Origin: Klenkia sp. PcliD-1-E
GTDB lineage: Bacteria > Actinomycetota > Actinomycetes > Mycobacteriales > Geodermatophilaceae
NCBI RefSeq assembly: GCF_024124375.1
Contig: NZ_JAMXRZ010000020.1
Location: forward strand, 1 to 46,071
Direction of reading: 5' to 3'
Length of the DNA: 46,071 bases
This document shows positions 8,711 to 17,623 of the stretch, piece by piece. Numbering within the stretch: position 1 is the stretch's first letter; every line of letters begins with the position of its first letter. The notes under the pieces are model-generated. The model was not told the DNA's origin. It saw only the letters and a list, made by a program, of their open reading frames with translations, and did no database searches. The position numbers were made by a program, and so were the translations under genes.

Positions 8711-9163
8711 GTGACACCGGTCCGACAGGCCCGATCCTGGAATGGCCGGTGCCTCGCGACCGCGGTCGTCGTGGTGTTGGTGCTGGCCGCGCTCGCGTTC
8801 TGGCTCACCCGACGCAGCGAGGACAGCGCTGACGATGCACCCGCCGTCAGTACCGGTTCGGGTGCCGATGCACCCGCCCTCACCGAAGAACGCGCGGGCT
8901 ACCTGGCCGGCGGCCTGACATCGGGGGACGAGGCCGCCGTTCGTGACGTGCTGGCCCTGCCCGACGACCAGGCCCTTGACCCCGCGGCCGTCGGTTCGCT
9001 GGCCGGCCTGGACATGGCCATCGACACTGCCACCTTCGCCCCCGCCAGCGAGGACACCGCCAGCGTCAGCGCAACCGTCGGCGACGGGACGACGACGTGG
9101 ACCGTGTACCTCGCCCTAGTCGACGGCGACTGGGTGATCGTCAGCACGGAGCCCCAGTCATGA
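8711..9163 (+). CDS. Small membrane-anchored protein, hydrolase partner
   Basis: A 150-residue protein starting at GTG 8711 with AGGAG six bases upstream. Residues 12-31 (LATAVVVVLVLAALAFW) form one membrane segment. The rest is acidic and probably outside the cell, with a disordered linker of SEDSADDAPAV type and then a small domain ending in WTVYLALVDGDWVIVSTEP, similar in style to lumazine-binding-like or NTF2-like accessory domains. No family is claimed. Its stop overlaps the start of the secreted hydrolase gene (ATGA), so the two form one operon and may act together at the cell surface. Confidence 0.65.
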   Translation: MTPVRQARSWNGRCLATAVVVVLVLAALAFWLTRRSEDSADDAPAVSTGSGADAPALTEERAGYLAGGLTSGDEAAVRDVLALPDDQALDPAAVGSLAGLDMAIDTATFAPASEDTASVSATVGDGTTTWTVYLALVDGDWVIVSTEPQS

Positions 9164-11181
9164 CGCCCGCCGCTCGGCTGCCAACGTTCTTCGCCTTCGT
9201 CGTCATCACCGCCATGACTGTCCTGCTCGTCGTTCCCGGCGTCGCGCTCTCCGCTCCAGCGGGGTGCCGCGATCCGTCGCCGTACACGACCGACCCGGGG
9301 ACCTTCCGGTCGACAGGTCATCCGCTCGTGCTGGTACACGGTCTTCAGAGCAACTCGGACTCCCTCGGCCAGGTCGAGTCGGAGATCGAGCAGCGCGTGC
9401 CGGGGACCTTCGACTTCCGGTACTTCGACTACCGCCGCTCGGCCAACGACTGGGTCGTCTCACCGCGGATCGCTGCATGCTTAGCGGACTACCTCCACGC
9501 CGTGTCCGCAGCTCATCGAGCATCCGGGGGTGACGGGCGGGTCTACGTGGTGGCGCACTCGATGGGCGGGCTGGCCACGCGATTCGCGTCGAGCGCCGAC
9601 TTCGTGCCTCATCCGGTCTCGGCCGAGGTGCTCGCCGGCATGGTCACCATCGACACCCCGCACCGCGGATCGCCGTTCGGGGGGTCGATCGCCGCGCAGT
9701 GGGCCTCCAACCTCACCGAGTGGTTCAACTGGGCCCGCCTACCGGGCCGGACATCGGACGCGACGAAGTGCCTGGCTGAGCACGGTCCGACGAAGGCTCT
9801 GCCGGCATCGTGCGCGACTCCTCCTTACCTCGACCCGGGCACCAAGCTGCTCAGCATTACCGGAACGACCGTCCTGTCCCGGTCAGTCCTGGGTGTGCAC
9901 CTTTACGACGTCGACCTCCGCTCGGACGCCGTCGTCAGCCCGGAGTCGGCTCGCGACTACCTCGGCTCGGGCCGGCCGGGCAGCACCGCGCCGGTGGGCA
10001 CGGACCTCTCTTTCCGCAACATCAGCTGCACCCAGGACACGTCCGCGACAACGGCGATTCTCCGCGCAGCCAGCCCACCGACACCGGGGAGCCTTCTGCG
10101 CGCCGTCGTGCTGGGCATCGGCTTCCTGTACGGAGACAGCGTCGTGTTCGACGACCTCGCCGCCGACCGGCAGGGCGAGTACCTGGCGGCGCTGCGCCTG
10201 GGCAGCTACCTGACCTCGCCATGCGGCCACAGCGCCATGCTGCACAACGACCAGGCGATGGACGCAGCGGCCGAGGCACTACGCTCGTGGACCACTCCTC
10301 GGGTTGTACCCGGCGGGTTCGCCGGTGTCGTGGCCGGGGACCCGGAAGCCGACGCGCGAGCCGCAGCCGGCCCCTTGGCCGAGATCCAGGACGGTAACCC
10401 GTGCACCCTCGTCGGACTGCCGGAGACGTACCAACCCCCCTACAGCGTGGGGTACCAAATCGACAACCGGACCGGCACCGTCAACGGTGTCTACCCTCCG
10501 GCCGAGGCCACCACGGCCGAAGGCCTGGGCCGCGGGGCCACCGTGACCGACGTCCGGGGCACCTACGGTCCCGCAGGTCTGGAGTTCGTCTACGCCGGGA
10601 TCTCCGACTCGTGGGTCGCCCTGGTGCCCGACCGTGACGACCCCGACCTGACGCTCGGATTCGTCTTCCCGGCGACGTCAGACACCACTCCCCCGGGCCC
10701 CTCCGTGGCCTCGGACTGGCTCGTCGCTGGCTCCCGGGAGTTCACTCTCGGGTACGAGCTCTGCTCCGACGCCATCCTCGACGAACCCGCGGGTGAACCC
10801 GGCGGAGACGCGCTCTTCCGGACCTTCACCACCCCGGATGGCAGCGTGAGCTGCTACGCGGCGGCCGACACCGATCTCGGTGAGGCGCGATGCGACGTCG
10901 TCAACGCGATGTTCAGCCCTCCCCCACGTCCCGCCAGCTGCACCGGCGACTGGGGGAGCTCAATCTTGGTCACCGGACCCGGGGACGTCGGATTCATGTG
11001 CGCCACCGACTCGGCCTACAACTCCGACATCGTCCCCGTTGGCACCGTGATCACCTCGCCGAGCGCCGACAGCCCGTTCTTCCGCTGCGTCGTCGAGTCG
11101 GTGGACACAGTCTCCTGTGTGCAGGTACCGGTCGACCGAGGTTTCAGGATTTCGCCGACGGGCTTCGAGATCTTGGGCTGA
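9160..11181 (+). CDS. Secreted alpha/beta hydrolase (lipase-like) with C-terminal Cys-rich domain
   Basis: A 673-residue protein. Residues 1-33 form a signal peptide (FFAFVVITAMTVLLVVPGVA). The hydrolase domain shows LVLVHGLQ, forming the oxyanion hole, and VVAHSMGG with nucleophile Ser134, as in triacylglycerol lipases and PGAP1-like enzymes; TIDTPHRGSPFGG follows. The last 130 residues carry spaced Cys in a pattern like the actinobacterial DUF6636-type domain (PDGSVSCY, GEARCDV, PASCTGDWG). The start is the ATG overlapping the previous stop. Substrate is unknown, with lipid or ester hydrolysis outside the membrane most likely. It begins the cassette to the right of repeat copy B. Confidence 0.75.
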   Translation: MTPAARLPTFFAFVVITAMTVLLVVPGVALSAPAGCRDPSPYTTDPGTFRSTGHPLVLVHGLQSNSDSLGQVESEIEQRVPGTFDFRYFDYRRSANDWVVSPRIAACLADYLHAVSAAHRASGGDGRVYVVAHSMGGLATRFASSADFVPHPVSAEVLAGMVTIDTPHRGSPFGGSIAAQWASNLTEWFNWARLPGRTSDATKCLAEHGPTKALPASCATPPYLDPGTKLLSITGTTVLSRSVLGVHLYDVDLRSDAVVSPESARDYLGSGRPGSTAPVGTDLSFRNISCTQDTSATTAILRAASPPTPGSLLRAVVLGIGFLYGDSVVFDDLAADRQGEYLAALRLGSYLTSPCGHSAMLHNDQAMDAAAEALRSWTTPRVVPGGFAGVVAGDPEADARAAAGPLAEIQDGNPCTLVGLPETYQPPYSVGYQIDNRTGTVNGVYPPAEATTAEGLGRGATVTDVRGTYGPAGLEFVYAGISDSWVALVPDRDDPDLTLGFVFPATSDTTPPGPSVASDWLVAGSREFTLGYELCSDAILDEPAGEPGGDALFRTFTTPDGSVSCYAAADTDLGEARCDVVNAMFSPPPRPASCTGDWGSSILVTGPGDVGFMCATDSAYNSDIVPVGTVITSPSADSPFFRCVVESVDTVSCVQVPVDRGFRISPTGFEILG

Positions 11182-11694
11182 TGTCCCCGTCGGGCCCACT
11201 GACCGTGGTGTCCGCCCTCGTCGTCAAGGACGGCACCGTCGTCCTCCCTGCACGGGGTCGCCGACGGCGACCAGGCCCCTGCAGGCATGGGATAGCGCTG
11301 GACGCAACACGCATTCAGGTAAATGGCATGGATCCGGCGGACATCACCTACGTACGGGATGCAACCAATCGGATACGCGATGCTGCGCTCCTTCGGCCGG
11401 GGCCTCCATACCCTGGACGACCAGCTCTTCGGCAGCGGCCGGCTCTACCTACGTGCCTCGGCTGACGGCGGGAGGCTGCTGGTGTCCACCGCCAACCAAA
11501 CCGTGGGGGTGCTCAACCCCGCGACCTCCACGGTCCGCGCGGTCCTGCCCGGTCTCGACACTGATGTCCGGTTGGCCCTCCCCGCGCCTGGCCGGAGGTC
11601 GGCCGTCCGGGTCAGCCCGGGTGACTCTGCCGTCAACCTGATGACCGTGCAGATATGCCGACGGAACGGGAGCTGGTCACCTGGTGGGCCCCCG
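11182..11694. other. Gap without an intact gene
   Basis: Between the converging hydrolase gene and the TIR gene. The only protein-like signal is the decayed plus-strand segment described at 11323-11660. No hairpin terminator stands out. Confidence 0.4.
11323..11660 (+). pseudogene. Possible decayed beta-propeller fragment
   Basis: One plus frame reads LRASADGGRLLVSTANQTVG then VLNPATSTVRAVLPGLDTDV, resembling a single blade of a WD40 or lactonase-type propeller. The upstream frame is interrupted (DITYVRDATNRIRDAALL lies in another frame), and the fragment runs into the 3' end of the TIR gene on the other strand. It has no credible start. It could be a relic of a paralogous propeller gene, or chance in GC-rich DNA. 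Confidence 0.3.
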
Positions 11695-14466
11695 TCAGCG
11701 CCCGCAGCGCAGGTCCTGGTCCGAGGAGTTGCCCAGCGCGGTGTCCATCTCCTCGCGGGTGAGCTCTCGGCCCGCGAGCTTGCAGGCCGTGCGCACCCAG
11801 GCGACGGTGCTTGTCTCCCAGACGTCCACCCAACCGCCACCCTCGAAGGTGTCATCGGGGGTGGCGACCGCGACGACTGCACCATCGGGGCTCGACCACA
11901 CGCCGCGCGCCCGGGCTGTGGGCGGCAACCCCGGAAGGCTTCCCAAGGACACGCCCCCGGTGTCCCACAGCGCGACATCACCACTGCTCATCGGAGCCAC
12001 CATCAGGTCGCCGCCACCCATCAGGTCGACCGCAGCATCCGGCCCGGGCACGACCGCCACGTCGTCGGCCCCTCCACCCAGTGGCCATGCCAGCGTCGAG
12101 TCCAGGTCCTGAAACATGAGCAGGGTGTCCCCGGCGAAGCGGAGGCCGTGCCCGGGCAGGTGCAGCGGCTCCCCACCCTCGGTGGAGGCCACCACGATCG
12201 TGCTGCCGGTACCGTCCAGGTACCAGCCTGCGACCCAGCCACCGTCCGCCGACACCGCCATCGCCGTCCACTCCTGCGGCGCCCCCAACAGCGCCGCACC
12301 GGTGCCCGACACCTGCCCGGTGGCGACGTCGACGACGTAAGCCACCCCGCCGGCGTCGAGAACCGTCACCGCCGCCCCGGTCCCGTCTGTGGCGGCTGCC
12401 AGCACCGGCCCCGCACCCGGGATGCGCGCCACCCGCTGCGGCACGGACGGGTCGATGACGGAACGAAATTCGATGCTTCCCTCCGAGGGGCCGGAGAGCA
12501 CGACGGTCGTGTCGTCGACAAACACCGGCGCGAAACCGGTCTCGGCCGGCTCGACCGGCAACGGCATCTCCGCGTCTCCGGCCAGGTCGACGACGAGGCC
12601 GTCGGAGATCTCCGGCGACCACACCACAGCCCACCGACCATCGGGGGACAGGATCGGCAGCGGCCCCGGACAGGCCTCGCATGCGATCGGCAGCTCGGCC
12701 GTCCGGCGTTGGGCCAGCGGTCCAGCCCGATCGAGGTCCCACTGGGACACGGTCGAACCGCCGGCCGCCAAGAGCGTTCGAGCCGAGGTGAGCACCAACC
12801 CCCCGGCTGGCACGTCGGAGATCCCGGCCAACGTCGTCGTGCTACTGCCCAGGTCGTCGGCCCCGCCGACCTCGGACACGTGGATGCGACCGGAGTCGGC
12901 GACCGCGAGGGTGCGCATGCCGGGCCCCAGCGCGAGCGCGGTCGGGTCGACACCCAGGTTGTCGCCGAAGAGGTCGGGCGTCGGGTAGTCGTCCGAGACC
13001 CGGGTGCTGACCACCGGGACCGCACCCGCACCGGAGGTCATGGTGATGCCCGAACCGTCGGGGGCCAGTGCCGTGGTGATGCCGTGCGCGCCCAGTCCCA
13101 GCACGCCGGTCGCATGCAGCCCGGTGTCCTCGACCCCGACCCGATCCCACCGACCGATCATCTCGTCGCTGACGACGACCTCGCCCGCCGCCTCGTCGAG
13201 GGCCAGCCTGGCCGGGGTGCTGAGGCCGGGCAGCACGCCTCGGCTCAGCTCACCGGTGCCGGGGCGCAGCAGCTGCAGGACCGCCTCGCCCGTGCCGGGG
13301 TCGAGCCCCGCGACTGCGATCGTTGAGCCGTCGTCGCTGACTGCCACCACCGACGCCTCGACGGCCGGGTCCGGCCAGGCCGTCCACGTCCCGCTGCGTT
13401 CGTACCCGACGTCCACCCCGGAGACCGCGGCGACTACGGTGCCGTCGGCCGACACGGCGACATCGGTCACTGGCCCCCCGGCCGTCCACGCCGTGTGCGG
13501 TGACGTCGCGCCTGCGCGCCACACCTGGACCGTGCCGGCCTCGGTGCCTGCGACCACGACCCCGTCGGCCGTGCCGGCCACGGTGGTCACCTGCGCGCCG
13601 GCCTCGAAGAAACCCACCAGCGCTGGCTGCCCGGTGAGAACGGCGAACAACGCCCGCCGGGTCTCGCCGTCCGGGTCGAGGGCGTACGCCCGCTCCGCCA
13701 GCAGGAGCGCCGACTGCAGGTCGGTCGGGGCAAGTGCCTCGGCGCGGGACGCCAGCTGCCGAGCCTGCGCTACGGCGAGCTGCCGGCGGGCCTCGGCCGT
13801 GCGGTCCACCGCGACCCAGGTGGCCGTGGCGCTCGCAAACAGCAGCACCACGAGGACCGCGACCGCCGCCTGCACCCCGCGCCGCGCCCGCCGGCGCAGC
13901 CGCACGTGCTCGCCGATGAGCGAGTCCTTCGGCACTCCGCGCACCTGGGCGGCGACGTCGGCGACGTTGGCCACCAGCCGTGGGTCACGCCGGCTGATCC
14001 GCTCCTCCCCCCGCGACCAGCGTGCGTCGATCCACCGCGGCTCGCGCGCGAGCGGGAACCGCGGCGGGTCGGGCCAGGCCGTAGTGCCATGCGCGCCAAA
14101 ACCGGCCGAACCCGACCACACCAGCTCTCCGGCGGTGAGCACCACGACGAGCCGGTCCGCCGAGCGATGGGTCAGCCACCAGTGCAGTTCCTGCTGCACC
14201 CAGTGCGAGGCGGCGGACTCAGGGCTTGCCACGAGCACGAACCACTCTGCGGTGGCCAGCGCTGCCTGGATGGCCCCAGTCAGGTCGGCGTTGGCCGACA
14301 TCGTGGCGTCGTCCCGGAACACCCGGACGGCCCGCCCCCGCCGCGACCTGGTTGCGAAGTTCTCCACCCCGCTGTGCAGCGCTTCGGCGAACTGTCCGTC
14401 AGCCGCCCGCGCGTAGGAGATGAACGCCGCGTAGCGGTCGCCGCCCACGTCCCCGTCGTGGACCAC
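11695..14466 (-). CDS. TIR-domain / transmembrane / beta-propeller protein B
   Basis: A 923-residue protein. Residues 10-130 form a TIR domain: RYAAFISYAR opens it, VRVFRDD lies at 48, and Glu93 in SHWVQQELHWWL is at the site of the catalytic glutamate of NAD-cleaving TIRs. A basic patch (RRRARRG) and one membrane segment (198-219) follow, then a helix ending in LASRAEALAPTDLQSALLLA. The C-terminal 650 residues form divergent WD40-like blades (GTVQVWRAG, VTDVAVSADGTVVAAVSG). I chose the GTG one base after the stop of TIR protein A; a second GTG 15 bases on is possible. TIR domains of this type are known in bacterial NADase effectors and in signalling scaffolds. The TIR side should be cytoplasmic and the propeller outside, an unusual topology for a defence effector. 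Confidence 0.75.
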   Translation of the reverse strand: MVHDGDVGGDRYAAFISYARAADGQFAEALHSGVENFATRSRRGRAVRVFRDDATMSANADLTGAIQAALATAEWFVLVASPESAASHWVQQELHWWLTHRSADRLVVVLTAGELVWSGSAGFGAHGTTAWPDPPRFPLAREPRWIDARWSRGEERISRRDPRLVANVADVAAQVRGVPKDSLIGEHVRLRRRARRGVQAAVAVLVVLLFASATATWVAVDRTAEARRQLAVAQARQLASRAEALAPTDLQSALLLAERAYALDPDGETRRALFAVLTGQPALVGFFEAGAQVTTVAGTADGVVVAGTEAGTVQVWRAGATSPHTAWTAGGPVTDVAVSADGTVVAAVSGVDVGYERSGTWTAWPDPAVEASVVAVSDDGSTIAVAGLDPGTGEAVLQLLRPGTGELSRGVLPGLSTPARLALDEAAGEVVVSDEMIGRWDRVGVEDTGLHATGVLGLGAHGITTALAPDGSGITMTSGAGAVPVVSTRVSDDYPTPDLFGDNLGVDPTALALGPGMRTLAVADSGRIHVSEVGGADDLGSSTTTLAGISDVPAGGLVLTSARTLLAAGGSTVSQWDLDRAGPLAQRRTAELPIACEACPGPLPILSPDGRWAVVWSPEISDGLVVDLAGDAEMPLPVEPAETGFAPVFVDDTTVVLSGPSEGSIEFRSVIDPSVPQRVARIPGAGPVLAAATDGTGAAVTVLDAGGVAYVVDVATGQVSGTGAALLGAPQEWTAMAVSADGGWVAGWYLDGTGSTIVVASTEGGEPLHLPGHGLRFAGDTLLMFQDLDSTLAWPLGGGADDVAVVPGPDAAVDLMGGGDLMVAPMSSGDVALWDTGGVSLGSLPGLPPTARARGVWSSPDGAVVAVATPDDTFEGGGWVDVWETSTVAWVRTACKLAGRELTREEMDTALGNSSDQDLRCGR

Positions 14467-14467
14467 G

Positions 14468-17400
14468 TCAGCAGCCCGCCGAGCTGGGAATCTTGGCGCA
14501 GACCAAGGTGCGCAACCTATCCACCGAGATCGGCACACGCACGACACCACCACCGTTGGACAGCTCCTCCTCCACCACGAAGGCGACCCGCACCGTGAGG
14601 ATGCCGTCCTCCTCGGTGACCGACATGTCCCGGAACGGCCCGTCCACGCCGTCTGCGACCCGGGTGCGCAACACCAACCGGCCGCTCTCCAGGTCGTAGA
14701 GGTGCAGCTGCCCGTCCGTTCCCGCCACGGCGAGCAGGCCGGACGGGGTCGACGAGGCCCCGACCACCTCGGTCAGTGACGTGGCCACCGAGTGGGTCTG
14801 CGTCCACCCGGTCTCGTCGTCGGCAAGGTCCAACACGGTGACCGCCGTGTCGCCGGGCACGAAGGCGACTGCCGTGCGCCCGGCGTCGTCGAGCTGCACG
14901 GTCGAGCCGGGGACGACCCCGGGCAGATCCAGGGTCCGCAGTGTGTCCTGCTCACCACGCTGCCAGGTGGTCACCCGGACGCGCTCGCCGTCGTCTGAGA
15001 CGATGCGGCCGCGGTCGGCGTCCATCTCGTAGTCGAGCACCGCCACCCCCGGCAGCTCGACGTCTTCGCCATCCACGCAGTCGGTGCCACCGTTGCTCGA
15101 CCCGGACCCGTCGCCGAACCAGCGGACGGCCAGCTGCTGCGCCTCCGCGTCGCCGACGTCGGTGGTGAAGTGGGGCCCGGGCAGGAACCCCACGTCCTGG
15201 GCCTCAAACCCGCAGTTGACCTCCAGCTGCTCGGCCCGGCCCGACCGATCGACCACCGACACCGGGGGTGCCGCGTCATCCTCGTCCGGGTCGACTTGCC
15301 CGTTCGCCGTGGAGGCCACCACGACCCGCTCGCCGTCCGGGCTGGCGGTCCGGATCGTCACCGAGGTCTCCTGGTCGGCGCTGACGACCACCCGGGCGCC
15401 GCCGTCCGCCTCTCGGAGCACCCCGCCCTCGACGGGTAGGTAGCTCACCGACCCGAAGGCGGTGACCGCGGAGGCCGGGCCGGAGTCGGTGCTCGCGATC
15501 TCCGGCAGGTCGTCGGCGCGGTAGGTCGAATAGACGCCGACCGAGCCGGCACCCCGAGCCACGGCCAGCGTCGTCCCGTCGGCTGCGAACGCGAAGGCGC
15601 GCACATCGGGGCCGTCGCTGATCACCTCGGCACCGGCACCCGGCTGCCGCAGGATGAGGGACGAGTCGTCGACCTCGAGCAGCAGCCGGTCGGCCGCGTC
15701 AGTGAATACCGCGCCCGTGATCTGCTCGGAGATGGAGGAGTTCACCAGCTCACCTCCGTTGCCGAATCCGCTGGGCAGGAAGACCTGCTCGGCGCCGGCG
15801 ACCGCGTCGCCGGACAAGGAGGTCAGCGTGTCCCGGGCGGTCATCGCCCGGTACCCCGGCGACGGACTGAGGTCGACCACGGCCGCCTCGGCGAACCCGG
15901 CGCTGTTGCCTGCGACCGACCCGAACACCGCCACCGCGGTGGCGTCGTAGGACGTCGACACTACGGTCAGCGAGACCTCGTCGTCGGCCGGCCGGTTCTC
16001 CACCGGTGCCCGGGCCGCCGAAACGTCCACGGTCTGGCCATCAAGCGACCAGGCCAGCCGACCGTCCGGGGTGACCCACACCCACCCGGGGAAGGCGCCG
16101 TCCAGCGGGGCCGCCGCCAGGGCGTCCGCCGGCACGGGTGCATAGTCGCCCTCGGACCCCGACCCGGTCGTGCGCCAGAGACGGCCGTCGGTCGCCCGCA
16201 CGGTGAGCCGCCCCCATCCATCCACCTCCTGTACCTGACCGGCCAGGACGTCCGCCGGCAGATTCAGCTCGGTCTCGGTCAACCCGGCACCCACCTGCAC
16301 CAGCACGCCGTCCGACCGTTCGACCACGGCGACGTCGGCCAGCGGGTTGGTGCCGCCGAAGCGCACCCCCTCGTACCGCGCAACCTTCCCGGTGGCGGCA
16401 TCGGCCAGCAGGACCGTCGCCACCGCACCCTCTCGACCCAGCAGGAAGAAGCCGCCCTGGTAGGCGCCGGCCAGGCACAGTCCACCGGCCTCCACGCCGT
16501 CGACCGCGGAGGCACCACCCGCCGTCAACCGCACTAGCCGGGGACCCGTGGTGGTGCAGTAAGCCACTAGGTCATCACCGACCAGCGCCAGGTTTGATAC
16601 TTCCGAGGTGCCCTCCGGTAGCACGGCGTTGACCAGCACCTGCCCGCTGTCGACGTCCCAGACCCCGATCACCCAGCCTTCCGGGGTCGCCCGCCAGCCG
16701 GTCACCCGCCGCCCGTCGTCGCTCAGGCCAATGTCGTCCGGTGCGGCGCCACCCAGCACGCCGGACATATCGACGACGCGTTCCAGTCGACGGTTCTGGT
16801 CCAGCACCGAGAGCATGGCGGCCCGCACCGACGAGTCTGCCGAGTCCGCGGACGCTTGGCTCAGGAGCTTCAGCGCCAGGTCCGGTCGTTGGTCGGCCAC
16901 CAGCAGGGCCTCGGCAGCCCGGGCCTGCGCCTCGGCCTGCAGCCGCTGCCGGTCGGCTTCGCGGGAGCTGAGTACTGCGACCACCCCGGCGGCGACGGCC
17001 ACCAGGCTGAGCGCCACCGCCCCGGCGAGCAGGGCACGCAGCCGGCGGCGGCGGGCCCGTTGGATTCGGACCTCCCGCTGCAGCAGGTCCGCCGGATCGC
17101 GCTCCATCAGCGTCGCGCACAGCCGGGCCACCTCGCCCTCATCCGCCCAGGGCCGACCCAGTCGTCGGGCCGAGAGGTTCAACCACAGCGGCTCAGAGGG
17201 GAAGCGGCCGTGCAGCGCGGGCGGGAGGGCCTCTTCGTGGCGGAACTGCCCGGTCGTGTCGTCCCACGACAGGTCCAGCGCGGGGTCGGCGAGCACCAGG
17301 ATCAGCCGGTCCGGAGTCCCGCCGTGCGCGAGCCAGTACTCGATCTCCTGGTTCACCCACGGCGAGGCCCGGGTCTCCCGATGCAGCACCACCACCAGCC

Positions 17401-17623
17401 GGCGGGAGTTGCGCAGCCGGTCCTGCAGCGTCTCGGCCAACCCGCCGAAGGTGAGGTCGGTGGCGTCGCGGAAGATGCGGACCGGGGCTTCGTCGACGCT
17501 CCGGCGGGCCACCTGCTCCAGCTCGCGCTGCAGGTAGGAGGCGACCTGCTGGGAGGACCTACTTTGGTATGAAATGAAGGCGTCGAAGCGGGACCCGCTC
17601 GCGGGCCCGGGCTGCTCAGGCAC
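14468..17623 (-). CDS. TIR-domain / transmembrane / beta-propeller protein A
   Basis: A 1051-residue paralogue of protein B with the same layout. The TIR domain is residues 12-130 (RFDAFISYQSRSS, VRIFRDATDL, Glu93 in SPWVNQEIEYWL). The membrane segment is 197-219, followed by SSREADRQRLQAEAQARAAE and a long propeller-like region. The GTG at 17623 overlaps the last codons of the upstream lipoprotein gene, and the TIR protein B start follows one base after its stop, so the three genes form one translationally coupled unit. The propeller blades are weak, with few canonical WD pairs. I infer that lipoprotein and propellers interact on the outer face and pass a state to the paired TIR domains inside. 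NADase activity is possible because Glu93 is kept. Confidence 0.75.
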   Translation of the reverse strand: MPEQPGPASGSRFDAFISYQSRSSQQVASYLQRELEQVARRSVDEAPVRIFRDATDLTFGGLAETLQDRLRNSRRLVVVLHRETRASPWVNQEIEYWLAHGGTPDRLILVLADPALDLSWDDTTGQFRHEEALPPALHGRFPSEPLWLNLSARRLGRPWADEGEVARLCATLMERDPADLLQREVRIQRARRRRLRALLAGAVALSLVAVAAGVVAVLSSREADRQRLQAEAQARAAEALLVADQRPDLALKLLSQASADSADSSVRAAMLSVLDQNRRLERVVDMSGVLGGAAPDDIGLSDDGRRVTGWRATPEGWVIGVWDVDSGQVLVNAVLPEGTSEVSNLALVGDDLVAYCTTTGPRLVRLTAGGASAVDGVEAGGLCLAGAYQGGFFLLGREGAVATVLLADAATGKVARYEGVRFGGTNPLADVAVVERSDGVLVQVGAGLTETELNLPADVLAGQVQEVDGWGRLTVRATDGRLWRTTGSGSEGDYAPVPADALAAAPLDGAFPGWVWVTPDGRLAWSLDGQTVDVSAARAPVENRPADDEVSLTVVSTSYDATAVAVFGSVAGNSAGFAEAAVVDLSPSPGYRAMTARDTLTSLSGDAVAGAEQVFLPSGFGNGGELVNSSISEQITGAVFTDAADRLLLEVDDSSLILRQPGAGAEVISDGPDVRAFAFAADGTTLAVARGAGSVGVYSTYRADDLPEIASTDSGPASAVTAFGSVSYLPVEGGVLREADGGARVVVSADQETSVTIRTASPDGERVVVASTANGQVDPDEDDAAPPVSVVDRSGRAEQLEVNCGFEAQDVGFLPGPHFTTDVGDAEAQQLAVRWFGDGSGSSNGGTDCVDGEDVELPGVAVLDYEMDADRGRIVSDDGERVRVTTWQRGEQDTLRTLDLPGVVPGSTVQLDDAGRTAVAFVPGDTAVTVLDLADDETGWTQTHSVATSLTEVVGASSTPSGLLAVAGTDGQLHLYDLESGRLVLRTRVADGVDGPFRDMSVTEEDGILTVRVAFVVEEELSNGGGVVRVPISVDRLRTLVCAKIPSSAGC

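Noticed and set aside
11661-13326. Long plus-strand frame beyond 11660
   Set aside because: It lies entirely opposite the TIR protein B gene and shows the Arg/Pro/His-rich composition of antisense frames in high-GC DNA.
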